A stretch of 64,000 nucleotides of DNA from Treponema sp. JC4. GTDB lineage: Bacteria; Spirochaetota; Spirochaetia; Treponematales; Treponemataceae. A model generated the notes under the pieces. The model was not told where the DNA came from and did no database searches. It worked only from the letters and a program-made list of their open reading frames with translations. The stretch covers positions 1-64,000 of the forward strand of contig NZ_AJGU01000007.1 of assembly GCF_000260795.1 (NCBI RefSeq), given 5' to 3'. The first letter of the stretch is position 1. Each line of letters starts with the position of its first letter. Below, in pieces: positions 8,334 through 18,201 of the stretch. The translations under genes and the position numbers were made by a program.

Positions 8334-11240
8334 GTGTTTTTAAAAAGTCTTGATATTCACGGTTTTAAATCTTTTGCTGATAAAACTCATATAGATTTTG
8401 CAGAAGGTATTACTGCCCTTCTTGGCCCTAACGGTTGTGGAAAATCAAACGTAGTAGATGCCATTAAATGGGTACTGGCAGAAAACCGCTCAAAAAATCT
8501 TCGCGCAGAAAAAATGGAAGACGTTATTTTTAACGGAACAGAACGCCGCCAGAAGCTTAACGCTGCCGAAGTAACTTTAACTCTCTGTAACGATAAGGGA
8601 TTACTCCCTCTTGATGAAGACGAAATTGCAATTACCCGCCGCCTTTACCGCTCTGGCGATCAGGAATATTTTATTAACAAGAGACCTGCGGGTCCAACAG
8701 AAATCCGCCGCCTCTTTATGGATACTGGTGTTGGTAAAGCTGCCTACTCTGTCATGGAACAGGGTAAAATCGATCAGATTCTTTCAAGTAAGCCGGAAGA
8801 CCGCCGCTATCTTTTTGAAGAGGCAGCCGGAATCAGCCGTTCTAAGGCAGAAGTTGCAGAAGCAGAACGCGAGCTTGAACGCACACGACAGAACCTTACT
8901 CAGATTGAAATAGCACTTGGAGAAATCAAGCGTCAGTACGATTCTTTGAAAATCCAGAGTGAAAAAACAATCAAATACCGAAAGTACAAGGACGAGATTT
9001 TTGATTACGAACTCGACATTACCCTGCTCCGCCTTAAAAACTTTGTTCAGGATAAGGCACGACATCAGGATGAACTCAAGGTTGTTGAACAGAAACGCGA
9101 CCTGGTTCGTAAAGAAATTGACGAAATCAACAATACAATTTCTGAAAACCGCGAAAAGTCTAAGGCACTTCAGGAAGAGCTTTATGCAAAGCAGGCAGAG
9201 CTTATCAAAATCGGTACAGAAAAGAACGGTAAGCTGGACTTAATTTCTAACTTCAACAAGCAGGCTATCGAAATCAAGGAAAAAATCAATAACCTTGACG
9301 GCCGTAAACGCGCAATCAGCGAACAGCTTGATAATACTCAGGAAGAAATTGACGAGCAGAACGCAGAGCTTCACTCAAAGACAAAGCAGCTGGAAAATGC
9401 CCGAGCAAATATCAAATCTTTTGAAGACAATATTACAAAAAGCCGCACACAGATTAATGAAAACGATCTGAAGGCTGACGAACTTCGAGAAAAGATTTCT
9501 TCTCTTGAAGCTGAACGCAAAAACTTGCAGAACGAACTTGCTTCCATTACAGAAGACATCGTTACAATGCTTGATGAAAAGCTTAAATCTGCTGGTTTCA
9601 GCGAAAACGCAATGAGAAATGCAAAGGAAGAACTGGATACAGCCCTTGGAAAGCTTAAGGTTTTTGTAACAGGCCGTAAAAATGTATTTACAGACTTTGC
9701 AAATCAGAATCACAGTGCAGAAGAGTCTTCTAAAACTGTACGCGAAGCAAGTGACGCCTTTGCAGAGGCAGAAAGTCAGATTGCAGCACTGGAAGATGCC
9801 CTTTCTAAATACTTAAACGCTTCACCAGCCTTCATCACAGAATTTTTGAGTCCTGAAGGTGTAATGACTAAAAAACGCGGCATTGATAACAAAATCAACG
9901 AAAATATAGCAGCCGTAGAAAAAATTAATTCTCAGATTACAGACCTTCATTCTGAAAACTCAGAACTGGTTGCAAAAATCAACGAGTACGAAGATACACT
10001 TCATAAGCTCAAGATTAACGAAATCCAGATGCAGGAGCAGATTAACTCCGCTAAAAACCAGATTAACAACCTTGAGCGCACTTTTGCAGAGCAGAAAAAC
10101 CGCCTGCGCGAAGTTGAAGACGATATTTTTACAGAAACAAAACGCCAGGAAGAACTCAACGAAAAAATCAACGGCATTCAGGATGAACTTGCCGAAATCG
10201 AATACCGCGGTGAAAAGCTTGCAAAAGAAATGTCTAACCTAGACGAAGAAATTGCAAAGTGCGATAAGTCAGTTTCCGGTAAAACAGGCACTCTTGATAA
10301 AAAGCGTGAAGATGAACGCCGCTATCAGGAACAGTATGAACGCCTTACTTTGAGTCTGAACTCTGCAGATAACGATATTCGTAACGTAAAACAGAACTTC
10401 CAGGATCAGTACAGCCGCGACCTAATGGCTTACGAAGAGCGAATGTATAAAATCAATGCTTCGGCAGCAGACCTTCGCGAAAAACTCAGTGAAGCAAAAA
10501 AGGCTTTCAACTCACTTGGAACTGTAAACCTTATGGCGCCGGAAGAGTTTGCGGAAGTAAAAGACCGCTATGAGCGCCAGAACTCAAACTACATCGATAC
10601 TAAAAAGAGTTTGGAAAACCTTATCATCGTTTCGGAAGAAATTAAATCTAAATCTGCCGAAATGTTCCTTGATACTTACAACAAGATTAAAAAGAATTTC
10701 CACAATATGTTCCGCCGCCTCTTCAACGGTGGCCGTGCAGAGCTTAAGCTGGCAGATCCCGCAAATATCCTTACTTCTGGTATTGATATTTACGCCCAGC
10801 CGCCTGGAAAGAACCTTGAAAACATTGCCCTTCTTTCGGGTGGTGAAAAGACAATGACTGCGGTTGCCCTGCTCTTTGCAACCTATCAGGTTCGCCCTAG
10901 TCCATTCTGTCTTCTGGACGAGATTGACGCCGCTTTGGACGACAAGAACGTTTCAAGCTTTGTAACAACACTTGAAAGCTTTGCAAACATCAGTCAGTAC
11001 ATCGTAATTACACATAACAAGAAGACCGTAATGGGTGCTTCTACAATGCTTGGTATTACAATGGAGGAATCCGGCGTAAGTAAGACAATTCAGCTTCGTC
11101 TTGATGAAGACATTAAGACAGGAGCCGACATTGACCGTTCAAGCGAAAACTTTGTGGACGAAGAAGTTCCAGATGAGGAAGGAGTTGTACTTCCACCTCG
11201 CCCGGATAAACACCGCCATGAAGAAGAAAATGCAGAGTAA
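8334..11240 (+). CDS. smc: Chromosome partition protein SMC (short, unusual hinge region)
   Basis: A 968-residue SMC ATPase. The N-terminal head has Walker A GPNGCGKSN (about residues 32-40) and the Q-loop region. Two long coiled-coil halves follow. The C-terminal head has the signature LLSGGEKTM (about 838-846) and Walker B FCLLDEIDAALDD. With ScpA/B it compacts and segregates the chromosome. It is about 200 residues shorter than typical 1170-residue SMCs. The central part (about 420-530) shows no recognisable glycine-rich SMC hinge. GTG start after TTAAGGA. The next gene begins 5 bp after the stop. Confidence 0.9.
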   Translation: MFLKSLDIHGFKSFADKTHIDFAEGITALLGPNGCGKSNVVDAIKWVLAENRSKNLRAEKMEDVIFNGTERRQKLNAAEVTLTLCNDKGLLPLDEDEIAITRRLYRSGDQEYFINKRPAGPTEIRRLFMDTGVGKAAYSVMEQGKIDQILSSKPEDRRYLFEEAAGISRSKAEVAEAERELERTRQNLTQIEIALGEIKRQYDSLKIQSEKTIKYRKYKDEIFDYELDITLLRLKNFVQDKARHQDELKVVEQKRDLVRKEIDEINNTISENREKSKALQEELYAKQAELIKIGTEKNGKLDLISNFNKQAIEIKEKINNLDGRKRAISEQLDNTQEEIDEQNAELHSKTKQLENARANIKSFEDNITKSRTQINENDLKADELREKISSLEAERKNLQNELASITEDIVTMLDEKLKSAGFSENAMRNAKEELDTALGKLKVFVTGRKNVFTDFANQNHSAEESSKTVREASDAFAEAESQIAALEDALSKYLNASPAFITEFLSPEGVMTKKRGIDNKINENIAAVEKINSQITDLHSENSELVAKINEYEDTLHKLKINEIQMQEQINSAKNQINNLERTFAEQKNRLREVEDDIFTETKRQEELNEKINGIQDELAEIEYRGEKLAKEMSNLDEEIAKCDKSVSGKTGTLDKKREDERRYQEQYERLTLSLNSADNDIRNVKQNFQDQYSRDLMAYEERMYKINASAADLREKLSEAKKAFNSLGTVNLMAPEEFAEVKDRYERQNSNYIDTKKSLENLIIVSEEIKSKSAEMFLDTYNKIKKNFHNMFRRLFNGGRAELKLADPANILTSGIDIYAQPPGKNLENIALLSGGEKTMTAVALLFATYQVRPSPFCLLDEIDAALDDKNVSSFVTTLESFANISQYIVITHNKKTVMGASTMLGITMEESGVSKTIQLRLDEDIKTGADIDRSSENFVDEEVPDEEGVVLPPRPDKHRHEEENAE

Positions 11241-11245
11241 TTAAT

Positions 11246-11665
11246 ATGGATTTTGGTTCAATAATTGAGTCAGTAAAAGAAAAAATTACAGAGCTCACAG
11301 AAAGCCTAAGCGAAAAAATCCGCGACTTAATGGAAACAAATAAGACGCTCTTTTTCGCCATAGCCGGGATGATTTTTGTAATTTTTATCTGCCTTATTCT
11401 TTTGATTTACGTTATTGCAAGCGGAAAAGGCAAAAAGGAAAAGAATACCGGCATACCAGAGACTACAGTTATGGGAACGGAAAATCCCGTAATTCCTGAC
11501 GGACCAAAACTTCCAAAAGACTATAATATTTCGCGCCCTGCCAGAGACCGCTGGACAAAAGAAGAAGCAGAAGAATGGTTCACAGTTCCGACAGAAAAGG
11601 AAATTGAAGGGCTTAGTTTTTCTAACGACAAAATTGTAAATGATATACTGGAGGCAGCACCATGA
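11246..11665 (+). CDS. Single-span membrane protein, unknown function
   Basis: A 139-residue protein with a charged helical N-terminus, one strongly hydrophobic helix (about residues 37-58, FFAIAGMIFVIFICLILLIY) and a polar C-terminal tail containing RDRWTKEEAEEWF. I do not recognise a family. It starts 5 bp after smc. Its stop overlaps the next gene's ATG (ATGA), so translational coupling with the downstream lipoprotein is expected. A role in the envelope together with that lipoprotein is a guess from context. Confidence 0.7.
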   Translation: MDFGSIIESVKEKITELTESLSEKIRDLMETNKTLFFAIAGMIFVIFICLILLIYVIASGKGKKEKNTGIPETTVMGTENPVIPDGPKLPKDYNISRPARDRWTKEEAEEWFTVPTEKEIEGLSFSNDKIVNDILEAAP

Positions 11666-13173
11666 AAAAACTTTTTCTAACTTTAACAGCTCTTTCTACG
11701 CTGATATTTTTCTCTTGTGCCTCAAAACCAGAAGCCGCTGGCGACACAGAAAATAAGGCTCCTGACACTGAATTAAACGACAAGGTTTACGATTCTTCAG
11801 AAGCAGAGCTTTCTGAAATTGAAGAGCCAGAGATTACAGATCTTCCGCCGGATGAAGACAATCTTGATGAAGATGACCTTGAATTCCTGGAGCCAGACCA
11901 GCTTGACCAGCTTCCGGAACTTGATGATGAAGATGTAAGCGACGTTGAAAATGAAAATGATTCAGACTCCCTGCTGAATGCGGACGGAGAAAACGTTGAC
12001 GGAATTAATGCAGAAAACGGCCTGGCAGACGCAGAAGCAGGAACTCAATCGGAAGGGGCAAATAGCACTGGCGTAAATGCGGGTGCTGCAAACGGAATTG
12101 ACACAGGAACAGCTGCATCTGCAGGAATAAGTGCAGCCGGAGAAGCTGCCCTGTCCACTGCAGACGAAAATGCTGATAATGAAGATGGCAGAGAAGATGA
12201 CGCTGACCTTCTTGATGCCGATGCAGATAACCTTGAAGAAGAAAACTCAGCATCTAATGAAAATCAGATTACTCCATCGCGTTCTGTAACAATGAAGGTT
12301 ACAGAATACCTGGACGTAAGCTATCCTGGAAAGGGCTGGATTTACATGGGTGCTACAGACAATTCAAAGAACATTACCTACTTTGGAAGACAGCTTGGAA
12401 CAGAAAATACAAACTTTTCTTTGCAGGCCCGCCAGCCGGGAAGGAAAATACTACATTTTTATAAAAACGACGCTGTAAGTGGTCAGATTATAGATGATTA
12501 TATAGAAGTAATTGTTGAAACAGAACGGGGAAGCGCTACAACTCATATTGAAGCACCGGCATTCAAAATGCCATTAAAGGCAAAGCGTCCGGTTAGAAAG
12601 ACTGCAGAAAATACAGTTGAAACTGCAGCTGTAGAATACGACGATTCAAACGATGATGTAGAACTGATTGCAGCTCCAGAAGAAAAGACTGTAGAAAACA
12701 AGACCAGCAATAAGACTTCTGCCAATGCCCAGGTGGCAGCGCAGAAAAATAACGCAGCTGATACTTCTAGCCCTAAGACAGAGAATGGTAACAGCCTTGC
12801 AAAAGCAAGCCGGGAAGCATTACTTTCCGCGTCAGAAAATGCCGCAGCAGCAGACGCAACTCTATCTTCTAACGAAAAAAGCCAGAAAGATCTGAGCCAG
12901 CTTTTAACGCTTGCGAAGACTCAGTTTACAGAAAAAAAATATTCAGAGGCCTTAAAAAATATAAATGAATACCTTGGCGCATCAAGCGACAGCCGCGATG
13001 AGGCCCTCTATCTTCAGGGACAGATTTTAGAAGCAAAGTCTGACCTTCAGGATATCAGCGGCGCAATTAATTCGTACACAACGCTTACAAAAAACTACCC
13101 GGCAAGTAAATTCTGGGATAAGGCAAATAAGCGCATTATATATTTACAAAGATTTTATCTTCAGGGAAGATAA
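11662..13173 (+). CDS. Acidic lipoprotein with C-terminal TPR-like repeats
   Basis: A 503-residue lipoprotein. The signal peptide ends in the lipobox FFSC (Cys near 19). A very acidic, low-complexity stretch (about 30-190, rich in D, E, A, N) follows, then a beta-rich segment (about 205-295, VTEYLDVSYPGKGWIYMG), an Ala/Lys/Asn-rich linker, and a helical C-terminus (about 410-503, AKTQFTEKKYSEALKNINEYL...GAINSYTTLTKNYPASKFW) of the BamD/YbgF TPR type. It is coupled to the preceding gene by ATGA. Probably a periplasm-facing anchored protein interacting with peptidoglycan or other envelope proteins; the function is unknown. Confidence 0.7.
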   Translation: MKKLFLTLTALSTLIFFSCASKPEAAGDTENKAPDTELNDKVYDSSEAELSEIEEPEITDLPPDEDNLDEDDLEFLEPDQLDQLPELDDEDVSDVENENDSDSLLNADGENVDGINAENGLADAEAGTQSEGANSTGVNAGAANGIDTGTAASAGISAAGEAALSTADENADNEDGREDDADLLDADADNLEEENSASNENQITPSRSVTMKVTEYLDVSYPGKGWIYMGATDNSKNITYFGRQLGTENTNFSLQARQPGRKILHFYKNDAVSGQIIDDYIEVIVETERGSATTHIEAPAFKMPLKAKRPVRKTAENTVETAAVEYDDSNDDVELIAAPEEKTVENKTSNKTSANAQVAAQKNNAADTSSPKTENGNSLAKASREALLSASENAAAADATLSSNEKSQKDLSQLLTLAKTQFTEKKYSEALKNINEYLGASSDSRDEALYLQGQILEAKSDLQDISGAINSYTTLTKNYPASKFWDKANKRIIYLQRFYLQGR

Positions 13174-13184
13174 GGGGTTAGATT

Positions 13185-13877
13185 ATGAAAAAAATCGTTT
13201 TAGCAGCTTCTGCGGTGCTGGCACTTTCGCTTACATCCTGTACTTTCAACAAACCGGCAGAAACACCTCGCTACATAACAGTTTCCGGAAGTGGAACCGT
13301 TTCGGTTAGCCCGGATTTAGTTTCGGTAAAATTCATTGTACGCTCGTCGGGCTGGAATGTTTCTCAGACTGCTGAACGCAATGCTATCAACACAAACAAC
13401 GCAATTGAGGCAATTAAGGGTGCAGGCGTTGCAGATGATGATATTTTTACAAGCGATTATAAAATTACTCAGGATAATTCTCAGGCTTACCCTGGTCAGT
13501 ACACTGTACGCAATACAATTTCTGTAATCGTAAGAAATCCTGATCTTACAGGAAAGGTTATTGATGCTGCTGTAAAACAGAATACAGGTGCTAACGGTGT
13601 AACTGATTTTGAATATATGGTTTCTGACCGCTCTACAGCTTTGCGTCAGGCCCGCACTCTTGCAATTAAGGATGCTCAGGATGCAGCAAACCTTCTGGCA
13701 GGAGCAAGCGGCTGCAAGGTTGGAAATGTTCTTGAAATTTACGAAAACTACACTTCTACTTCAAGAAATGACGGCGTAATGCTTGCAAAGGCTGCAAAGG
13801 CAAATACAGAAACAACTATTGAACCGGGAAAACTGGATATTACTTCAAACGTAACAATTAAGTATACTATTGAATAA
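13185..13877 (+). CDS. SIMPL-domain (DUF541) lipoprotein
   Basis: A 230-residue lipoprotein with lipobox LTSC (Cys near 19) and one SIMPL/DUF541 domain. The diagnostic N-terminal strand ITVSGSGTVSVSPDLVSVKF is present, then the YKITQDNSQAYPGQYTVRNTISV segment and ALRQARTLAIKDAQDAANLLA. Family members are oligomeric periplasmic or surface proteins of uncertain role. It starts 11 bp after the preceding lipoprotein behind AAGGGG, and probably belongs to the same operon, with serS following after 32 bp. Confidence 0.82.
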   Translation: MKKIVLAASAVLALSLTSCTFNKPAETPRYITVSGSGTVSVSPDLVSVKFIVRSSGWNVSQTAERNAINTNNAIEAIKGAGVADDDIFTSDYKITQDNSQAYPGQYTVRNTISVIVRNPDLTGKVIDAAVKQNTGANGVTDFEYMVSDRSTALRQARTLAIKDAQDAANLLAGASGCKVGNVLEIYENYTSTSRNDGVMLAKAAKANTETTIEPGKLDITSNVTIKYTIE

Positions 13878-13909
13878 GAATAGGGCTTAGGCCCGCGAGG
13901 ATAAAAGAA

Positions 13910-15190
13910 ATGCTAGACTATAAATTTATTAAAGACAATCTTGAAGCTGTAAAACAGAACATCATCAACCGCAATATGAAGGCTGAGGCAGACATCGTAG
14001 TTGAACTTTATGACAAGCGCACTGCCCTTGTAACAAAACTTCAGGCTTTGCAGCAGAAACGTAACGAAAATGCTCAGGCTATGAAGCAGAAGCTTGAGGC
14101 TGACGAGCGTGCAAAACTTATTGAAGCCGGAAAGCAGATCAAGGCTGAAATTGCAGACGTAGAAAGCGAAAGCAAGGCTATTGAAGAAAAACTTGAAGAG
14201 GCTGCACGCCAGCTTCCTAACATGGTTCACCCTGATGCTCCAGTTGGAAAGCTTGATACAGAAAACCTTGAAGTTAAAAAGGTTGGAACTCCACGCAAGT
14301 TTGACTTTGAACCAAAAGACCACGTTCAGCTTGGTGAAGAGCTTGATATCATCGATTTTGACCGCGGAACAAAGGTTTCTGGTCCTAAATTCTACTACCT
14401 TAAAAACGACGCTGTATTCCTTGAGCAGGCTTTGATTATGTATGCCTTGAACATTCTCCGCAAACATGGCTTTAAGCTTTTCATCACTCCGGATGTTGCA
14501 AAAGAAGAAGTTTTGAAGGGAATCGGATTTAATCCACGCGGAAACGAATCTAACGTTTACTCTATTGAAGAAGAAGGAACCTGTCTTGTTGCAACTGCAG
14601 AAATTACTCTTGGCGGTTACCACAAAGACGAGATTTTGGATAAGGCTTCTCTTCCTCTCCTTTACGGTGGACTTTCTCACTGTTTCCGCCGCGAAGCAGG
14701 TGCTGCAGGTCAGTTCTCTAAGGGACTTTACCGCGTTCACCAGTTCGACAAGGTAGAAATGTTTGTTTACTCAACTCCAGAGCAGAGTGACGAACTCCAC
14801 GAAAAACTCCGCCAGATTGAAGAGGAGATTTTTGAAGGTCTTGGCATTCCATTCCACGTTGTTGATACCTGTACAGGTGACCTTGGAGCTCCTGCTTACC
14901 GCAAGTGGGACCTGGAAGCATGGATGCCTGGACGCAATGGTGGTGAATATGGTGAAGTTACTTCTACTTCTAACTGTACAGACTACCAGGCTCGCCGCCT
15001 TAACATCAAATACAAGGATGATGACGGAAAGAACAAGTATGTACATACATTGAACGGAACTGCAATTGCTGTAGGACGTGCAATGCTTGCAATTCTTGAA
15101 AACTACCAGAATGCAGACGGTTCTGTTTCAATCCCAGAAGTACTTGTACCATTCTGTGGATTCGACAAGATTATGCCTGCTAAAAAATAA
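13910..15190 (+). CDS. serS: Seryl-tRNA synthetase
   Basis: Class II synthetase of 426 residues, normal length. It has the N-terminal coiled-coil arm that grips the tRNA-Ser long arm (about 25-105), motif 1 region, motif 2 with FRREAGAAG, and motif 3 with NGTAIAVGRAMLAILENYQ. It charges tRNA-Ser and tRNA-Sec. Start ATG with GAGGA upstream. A GC-rich hairpin follows the stop. Confidence 0.95.
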   Translation: MLDYKFIKDNLEAVKQNIINRNMKAEADIVVELYDKRTALVTKLQALQQKRNENAQAMKQKLEADERAKLIEAGKQIKAEIADVESESKAIEEKLEEAARQLPNMVHPDAPVGKLDTENLEVKKVGTPRKFDFEPKDHVQLGEELDIIDFDRGTKVSGPKFYYLKNDAVFLEQALIMYALNILRKHGFKLFITPDVAKEEVLKGIGFNPRGNESNVYSIEEEGTCLVATAEITLGGYHKDEILDKASLPLLYGGLSHCFRREAGAAGQFSKGLYRVHQFDKVEMFVYSTPEQSDELHEKLRQIEEEIFEGLGIPFHVVDTCTGDLGAPAYRKWDLEAWMPGRNGGEYGEVTSTSNCTDYQARRLNIKYKDDDGKNKYVHTLNGTAIAVGRAMLAILENYQNADGSVSIPEVLVPFCGFDKIMPAKK

Positions 15191-15191
15191 A

Positions 15192-15214
15192 TAAAGGGGG
15201 CGAAACTCCCCCGC
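15192..15214 (+). other. GC hairpin after serS
   Basis: Stem GGGGG/CCCCC with a seven-base loop at 15196-15212. There is no T-run after it, so it is a weak terminator at best and more likely an mRNA 3' stabiliser. Confidence 0.4.
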
Positions 15215-15232
15215 ACTTTAATAAAGGGAAAT

Positions 15233-16306
15233 ATGGAAGAAAGCGATTATCAGAGAAAAATCTATTATATTCTCCTTGCAAGCTTTGCAATTTTAACAGG
15301 TTTTCTTTTTAAAATCCTTGCTTCCGTATTTCTGCCTGTAATTACTGCAGCCCTGCTTGCCTGTGTTTTTGCCCCGATTATCCAGAAAATCAATTACAAG
15401 TTTAAGATTCCCTGGACAATTCTTGCTGTTCTTATTACAGTTTTCCTCTTTTTCATAATTCTGGGCGTTTCTTCCCTTTTAATTTCCAGCGTTACCTCAA
15501 TTGTTTCAGAATATCCTAAATACGAAAGCAAATTCCTTCATATTTATAAAATTCTTGCAAACAGCTTTGACCTTCGCTTTGATGAAGACATGAGCCTGGC
15601 CGGCAATATCTGGCAGCACTTAAAGGTTCGCGAATACATTCAGGGAATTGTAGTTACCCTTTCTACCGGCCTTGTTTCTTCGGGAAAAAACATCTTTCTT
15701 GTTTTGATTTTTTCTCTCTTTATCCTGATTGAATACCGCATGACAAACCGAAAAATCAGTTATGCCTTTGCAGACCGGGCAAAAGGAAAGATTTTACGCG
15801 TTATCCGCCGCATTATTCAGGAAATTGTACATTATCTTTCTATTAAAACTGCAATTTCCCTGGCAACAGGCTTTCTGGTATTTTTAGTTGCCCTCTGCTT
15901 TGGAATGGATTTTGCCATTTTGTGGGGCTTTTTAGCCTTCACCATGAACTTTATCCCGACTTTCGGCTCGATTTTTTCATGCTCAATAACAACTCTTTTT
16001 GCCCTGGTGCAGTTCTACCCTAACTACCCTAAGGTTTTTGCAATTTTCACCCTGATAATTCTTATTAATTTTATGCTGGGAAATATTATTGAGCCTCGCG
16101 TTCAGGGAAAAAACCTGGGACTTTCACCTTTTGTGATTATCGTAAGCTTAACTCTCTGGGCCTATATCTGGGGAACAGTAGGAATGATTATAGCTATTCC
16201 AATGACTGTAATCATCAAAATTATCTGCGAAAATATTTCTTATCTTCATCCCTTTGCAATTCTTCTGGGAAATGACCCTAAACAGACAAAACGGGACTTT
16301 CAGTAA
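15233..16306 (+). CDS. AI-2E family (TqsA/PerM-type) membrane permease
   Basis: A 357-residue polytopic protein with about seven or eight membrane helices: two N-terminal pairs, the characteristic soluble segment, then helices around FLVFLVALCFGMDFAILWGFLAFTMNFIP and the family-typical GNIIEPRVQGKNLGLSPFVIIVSL motif before the last helices. Members have been linked to autoinducer-2 export, sodium or proton antiport, or envelope metabolites, so the substrate is not assigned. Start ATG behind AAAGGG. The gene ends 10 bp from the end of a convergent gene. Confidence 0.85.
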   Translation: MEESDYQRKIYYILLASFAILTGFLFKILASVFLPVITAALLACVFAPIIQKINYKFKIPWTILAVLITVFLFFIILGVSSLLISSVTSIVSEYPKYESKFLHIYKILANSFDLRFDEDMSLAGNIWQHLKVREYIQGIVVTLSTGLVSSGKNIFLVLIFSLFILIEYRMTNRKISYAFADRAKGKILRVIRRIIQEIVHYLSIKTAISLATGFLVFLVALCFGMDFAILWGFLAFTMNFIPTFGSIFSCSITTLFALVQFYPNYPKVFAIFTLIILINFMLGNIIEPRVQGKNLGLSPFVIIVSLTLWAYIWGTVGMIIAIPMTVIIKIICENISYLHPFAILLGNDPKQTKRDFQ

Positions 16307-16315
16307 AATCTGGAC

Positions 16316-17254
16316 TTAAATAAAGAGGGTTTTTGTTGCTTTTTCGTAAATAAAGCGGATATCTTCTTCCTGAATTGTTGTATAGCGGCAGTCTACACAG
16401 ATTCTGTTGTCGCCCTGTATTTCTGAGCGGTAAATCTTATTTACTACAGCCGTTACAAAAATATCGCGGGTCATAATAGGACCTGATTTAAGGGAAAAGG
16501 ACAGTTTTATACCGTATTCATCATTCTGAATAAAAGTGTAATTTATAGAGTCCAGTCCAAGCACAAGACGCTGGTGATCCACATAAAGAATGTTCAGAGG
16601 CTTAATTCTATCCTGAAGGGATTCAATTTTTACAGGATTTTCAAAAGTAAGATAATTGCATACAGGAATAAGCTGGATTCCGTTTCCGGCATTTTTTTCA
16701 AGCTTGGCCTGAGCAACATAATTTTCCAGCAGGGATTTTGCCTTTTTCTGATTTTCAAGCGGAATAGACTTCCATACAGGACGGGTTAAGAGCTCTGTAT
16801 TTTCCCAGGGCAGGCAGAGCATATTTAGTTCACGTCCAGTCTTGCATTCATAGTATAAAAGGGCTGAGAAGTCATAATTTCTCTGTTCTATAACATCCTG
16901 AATGCGGTAAATTACGTTCGGAATTGAAACAGAATATACATCCTTTTTTGCGGTAACCTTTGAATTAAAATAAAGCCCTACCCGGTTGAAATAAAACTCA
17001 ACCTTTACAGCCTTATTTAAAAATTCTTTAACGGAAGCCCCGGGATTTTCAAGGATTATGGTTCCGTTCTTTTTTACAGTGATATTTTCGCCTTTTATGG
17101 CAACAGGAAAAATCTGGGAATTTACAGGGCGAATTTCTTCTTCAGAATCAGAGATATTATCATCAAGAGGAGTAATTGTAACAGGAACGTTTCCGTCAAT
17201 CAGATACTGAACTACAAGCTCGCGCTCAATTCCGGTCAATGTTGAATCAGCCAT
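16316..17254 (-). CDS. Conserved hypothetical protein, possibly PilZ-like
   Basis: A 312-residue soluble protein with no signal peptide and mixed alpha/beta content. The C-terminal part (about 215-312) reads as a beta-barrel pattern ending in CRYTTIQEEDIRFIYEKATKTLF, reminiscent of PilZ/YcgR proteins. The mid-region contains YRIQDVIEQRNYDF, but a clear RxxxR plus D/NxSxxG pair is not visible, so c-di-GMP binding cannot be claimed. Its start overlaps the end of the upstream lipoprotein gene by 8 bp, so the two are coupled. The nearby diguanylate cyclase makes a second-messenger link tempting but unproven. Confidence 0.5.
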   Translation of the reverse strand: MADSTLTGIERELVVQYLIDGNVPVTITPLDDNISDSEEEIRPVNSQIFPVAIKGENITVKKNGTIILENPGASVKEFLNKAVKVEFYFNRVGLYFNSKVTAKKDVYSVSIPNVIYRIQDVIEQRNYDFSALLYYECKTGRELNMLCLPWENTELLTRPVWKSIPLENQKKAKSLLENYVAQAKLEKNAGNGIQLIPVCNYLTFENPVKIESLQDRIKPLNILYVDHQRLVLGLDSINYTFIQNDEYGIKLSFSLKSGPIMTRDIFVTAVVNKIYRSEIQGDNRICVDCRYTTIQEEDIRFIYEKATKTLFI

Positions 17255-17954
17255 TTTTCTCCCACCTTACGATTTTCATATTAAAAACAGATTTTTCCTG
17301 ACTTGGATTCATATATAATGTTACATCAACAAATCCCATATTACAATAAAATCTGGCTGGAATCTGAATAAGATTATTGCTGTAAAAGGCTTCTCCCATA
17401 ATATAATGGTCAAAAAGCTTTATTATTGTCTTTTCTTCATTTTCAGCAGTCTCGCTGGCTTCTGTTGCTTTTGCTTCCGGGAAAGCTTTACCAAAATTAT
17501 CCTTCCAGCCCTTTTTAAGTTCCCGGGCAAAAAAAATGTAATTATAACGGTAATTTGAAGAAAAATAAGAAAAGAGTTTATCTTCATCCAGATTACAAAG
17601 AGAAGAGCATATTTTCTCTGCGCTGGAAAGATTTTTATATTCCATGGAAGAAATATTAAGAGAGCCGAAATCTGAAAAAGAGGGATATACGGCTTCCCTA
17701 TAGGCCTTTAATATACGGGAGTTATCTTTTGTCAAAACAAGGGAGCCTGCCAGGTTTTCTGAATCTGAAGCAAGATTTTTTGAAAGCCTTTCTTTTTCAA
17801 GCTCAACAGACCATACAGTTTCATCTTCAATTTTTGTTACAAGGCTTTTTATTGTCTGAAGGTCTGCTGCGTTTATATTTTCATCAGCATCATTTGAACA
17901 GGACATATAAAAGAGAAGAGAAAATATTGTAAGTCCGAAAAGGCACTTTTTCAT
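17247..17954 (-). CDS. Lipoprotein of unknown function
   Basis: About 235 residues. The signal peptide starting MKKCLFGLTIFSLLFYMSC gives a lipobox with Cys near residue 19. The mature part is helical and polar with no recognised domain. A GTG 24 bases upstream is in frame, but the ATG at 17954 gives a normal lipoprotein signal. There is no strong ribosome site. It overlaps the following gene by 8 bp and forms a two-gene operon with it, divergent from tRNA-Val. Confidence 0.65.
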   Translation of the reverse strand: MKKCLFGLTIFSLLFYMSCSNDADENINAADLQTIKSLVTKIEDETVWSVELEKERLSKNLASDSENLAGSLVLTKDNSRILKAYREAVYPSFSDFGSLNISSMEYKNLSSAEKICSSLCNLDEDKLFSYFSSNYRYNYIFFARELKKGWKDNFGKAFPEAKATEASETAENEEKTIIKLFDHYIMGEAFYSNNLIQIPARFYCNMGFVDVTLYMNPSQEKSVFNMKIVRWEKNG

Positions 17955-18048
17955 TTTGACAGTAAAATATTTTAACACAGTTTATTTTGATAGTCATTAA
18001 CGAAAAATCAAAAATTTAAAAATTTTTCAATTTTTTTTCTAAAACATC

Positions 18049-18075
18049 TTGACTAAATTTCTGCGATTGTATAAT
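18049..18075 (+). promoter_or_regulatory. Promoter of tRNA-Val
   Basis: TTGACT at 18049-18054 and a perfect TATAAT at 18070-18075, with a short 15-bp spacer, in a very AT-rich upstream region. Confidence 0.55.
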
Positions 18076-18119
18076 ATATAAACATCAAGCAGCAATACAG
18101 CAGCTTACAAAAACAAATC

Positions 18120-18193
18120 GGGCAGTTAGCTCAGCTGGTACGAGCGTCTGGTTTACACCCAGAATGTCGGGAGTTCGATCCTCTCACTGCCCA
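18120..18193 (+). tRNA. tRNA-Val(TAC)
   Basis: Cloverleaf with acceptor GGGCAGT/ACTGCCC and anticodon loop TTTACAC between TCTGG and CCAGA. It is followed by its own terminator, so it is a single-gene transcript. CCA is not encoded. Confidence 0.92.
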
Positions 18194-18201
18194 CTTCAAA
18201 A

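Noticed and set aside
15192-15214. A true terminator after serS
   Set aside because: The GC hairpin has no T-run after it, so it is listed only as a hairpin.
16316-17254. Firm PilZ assignment for the 312-residue protein
   Set aside because: The paired RxxxR and D/NxSxxG binding motifs were not found, so only a possible resemblance is stated.
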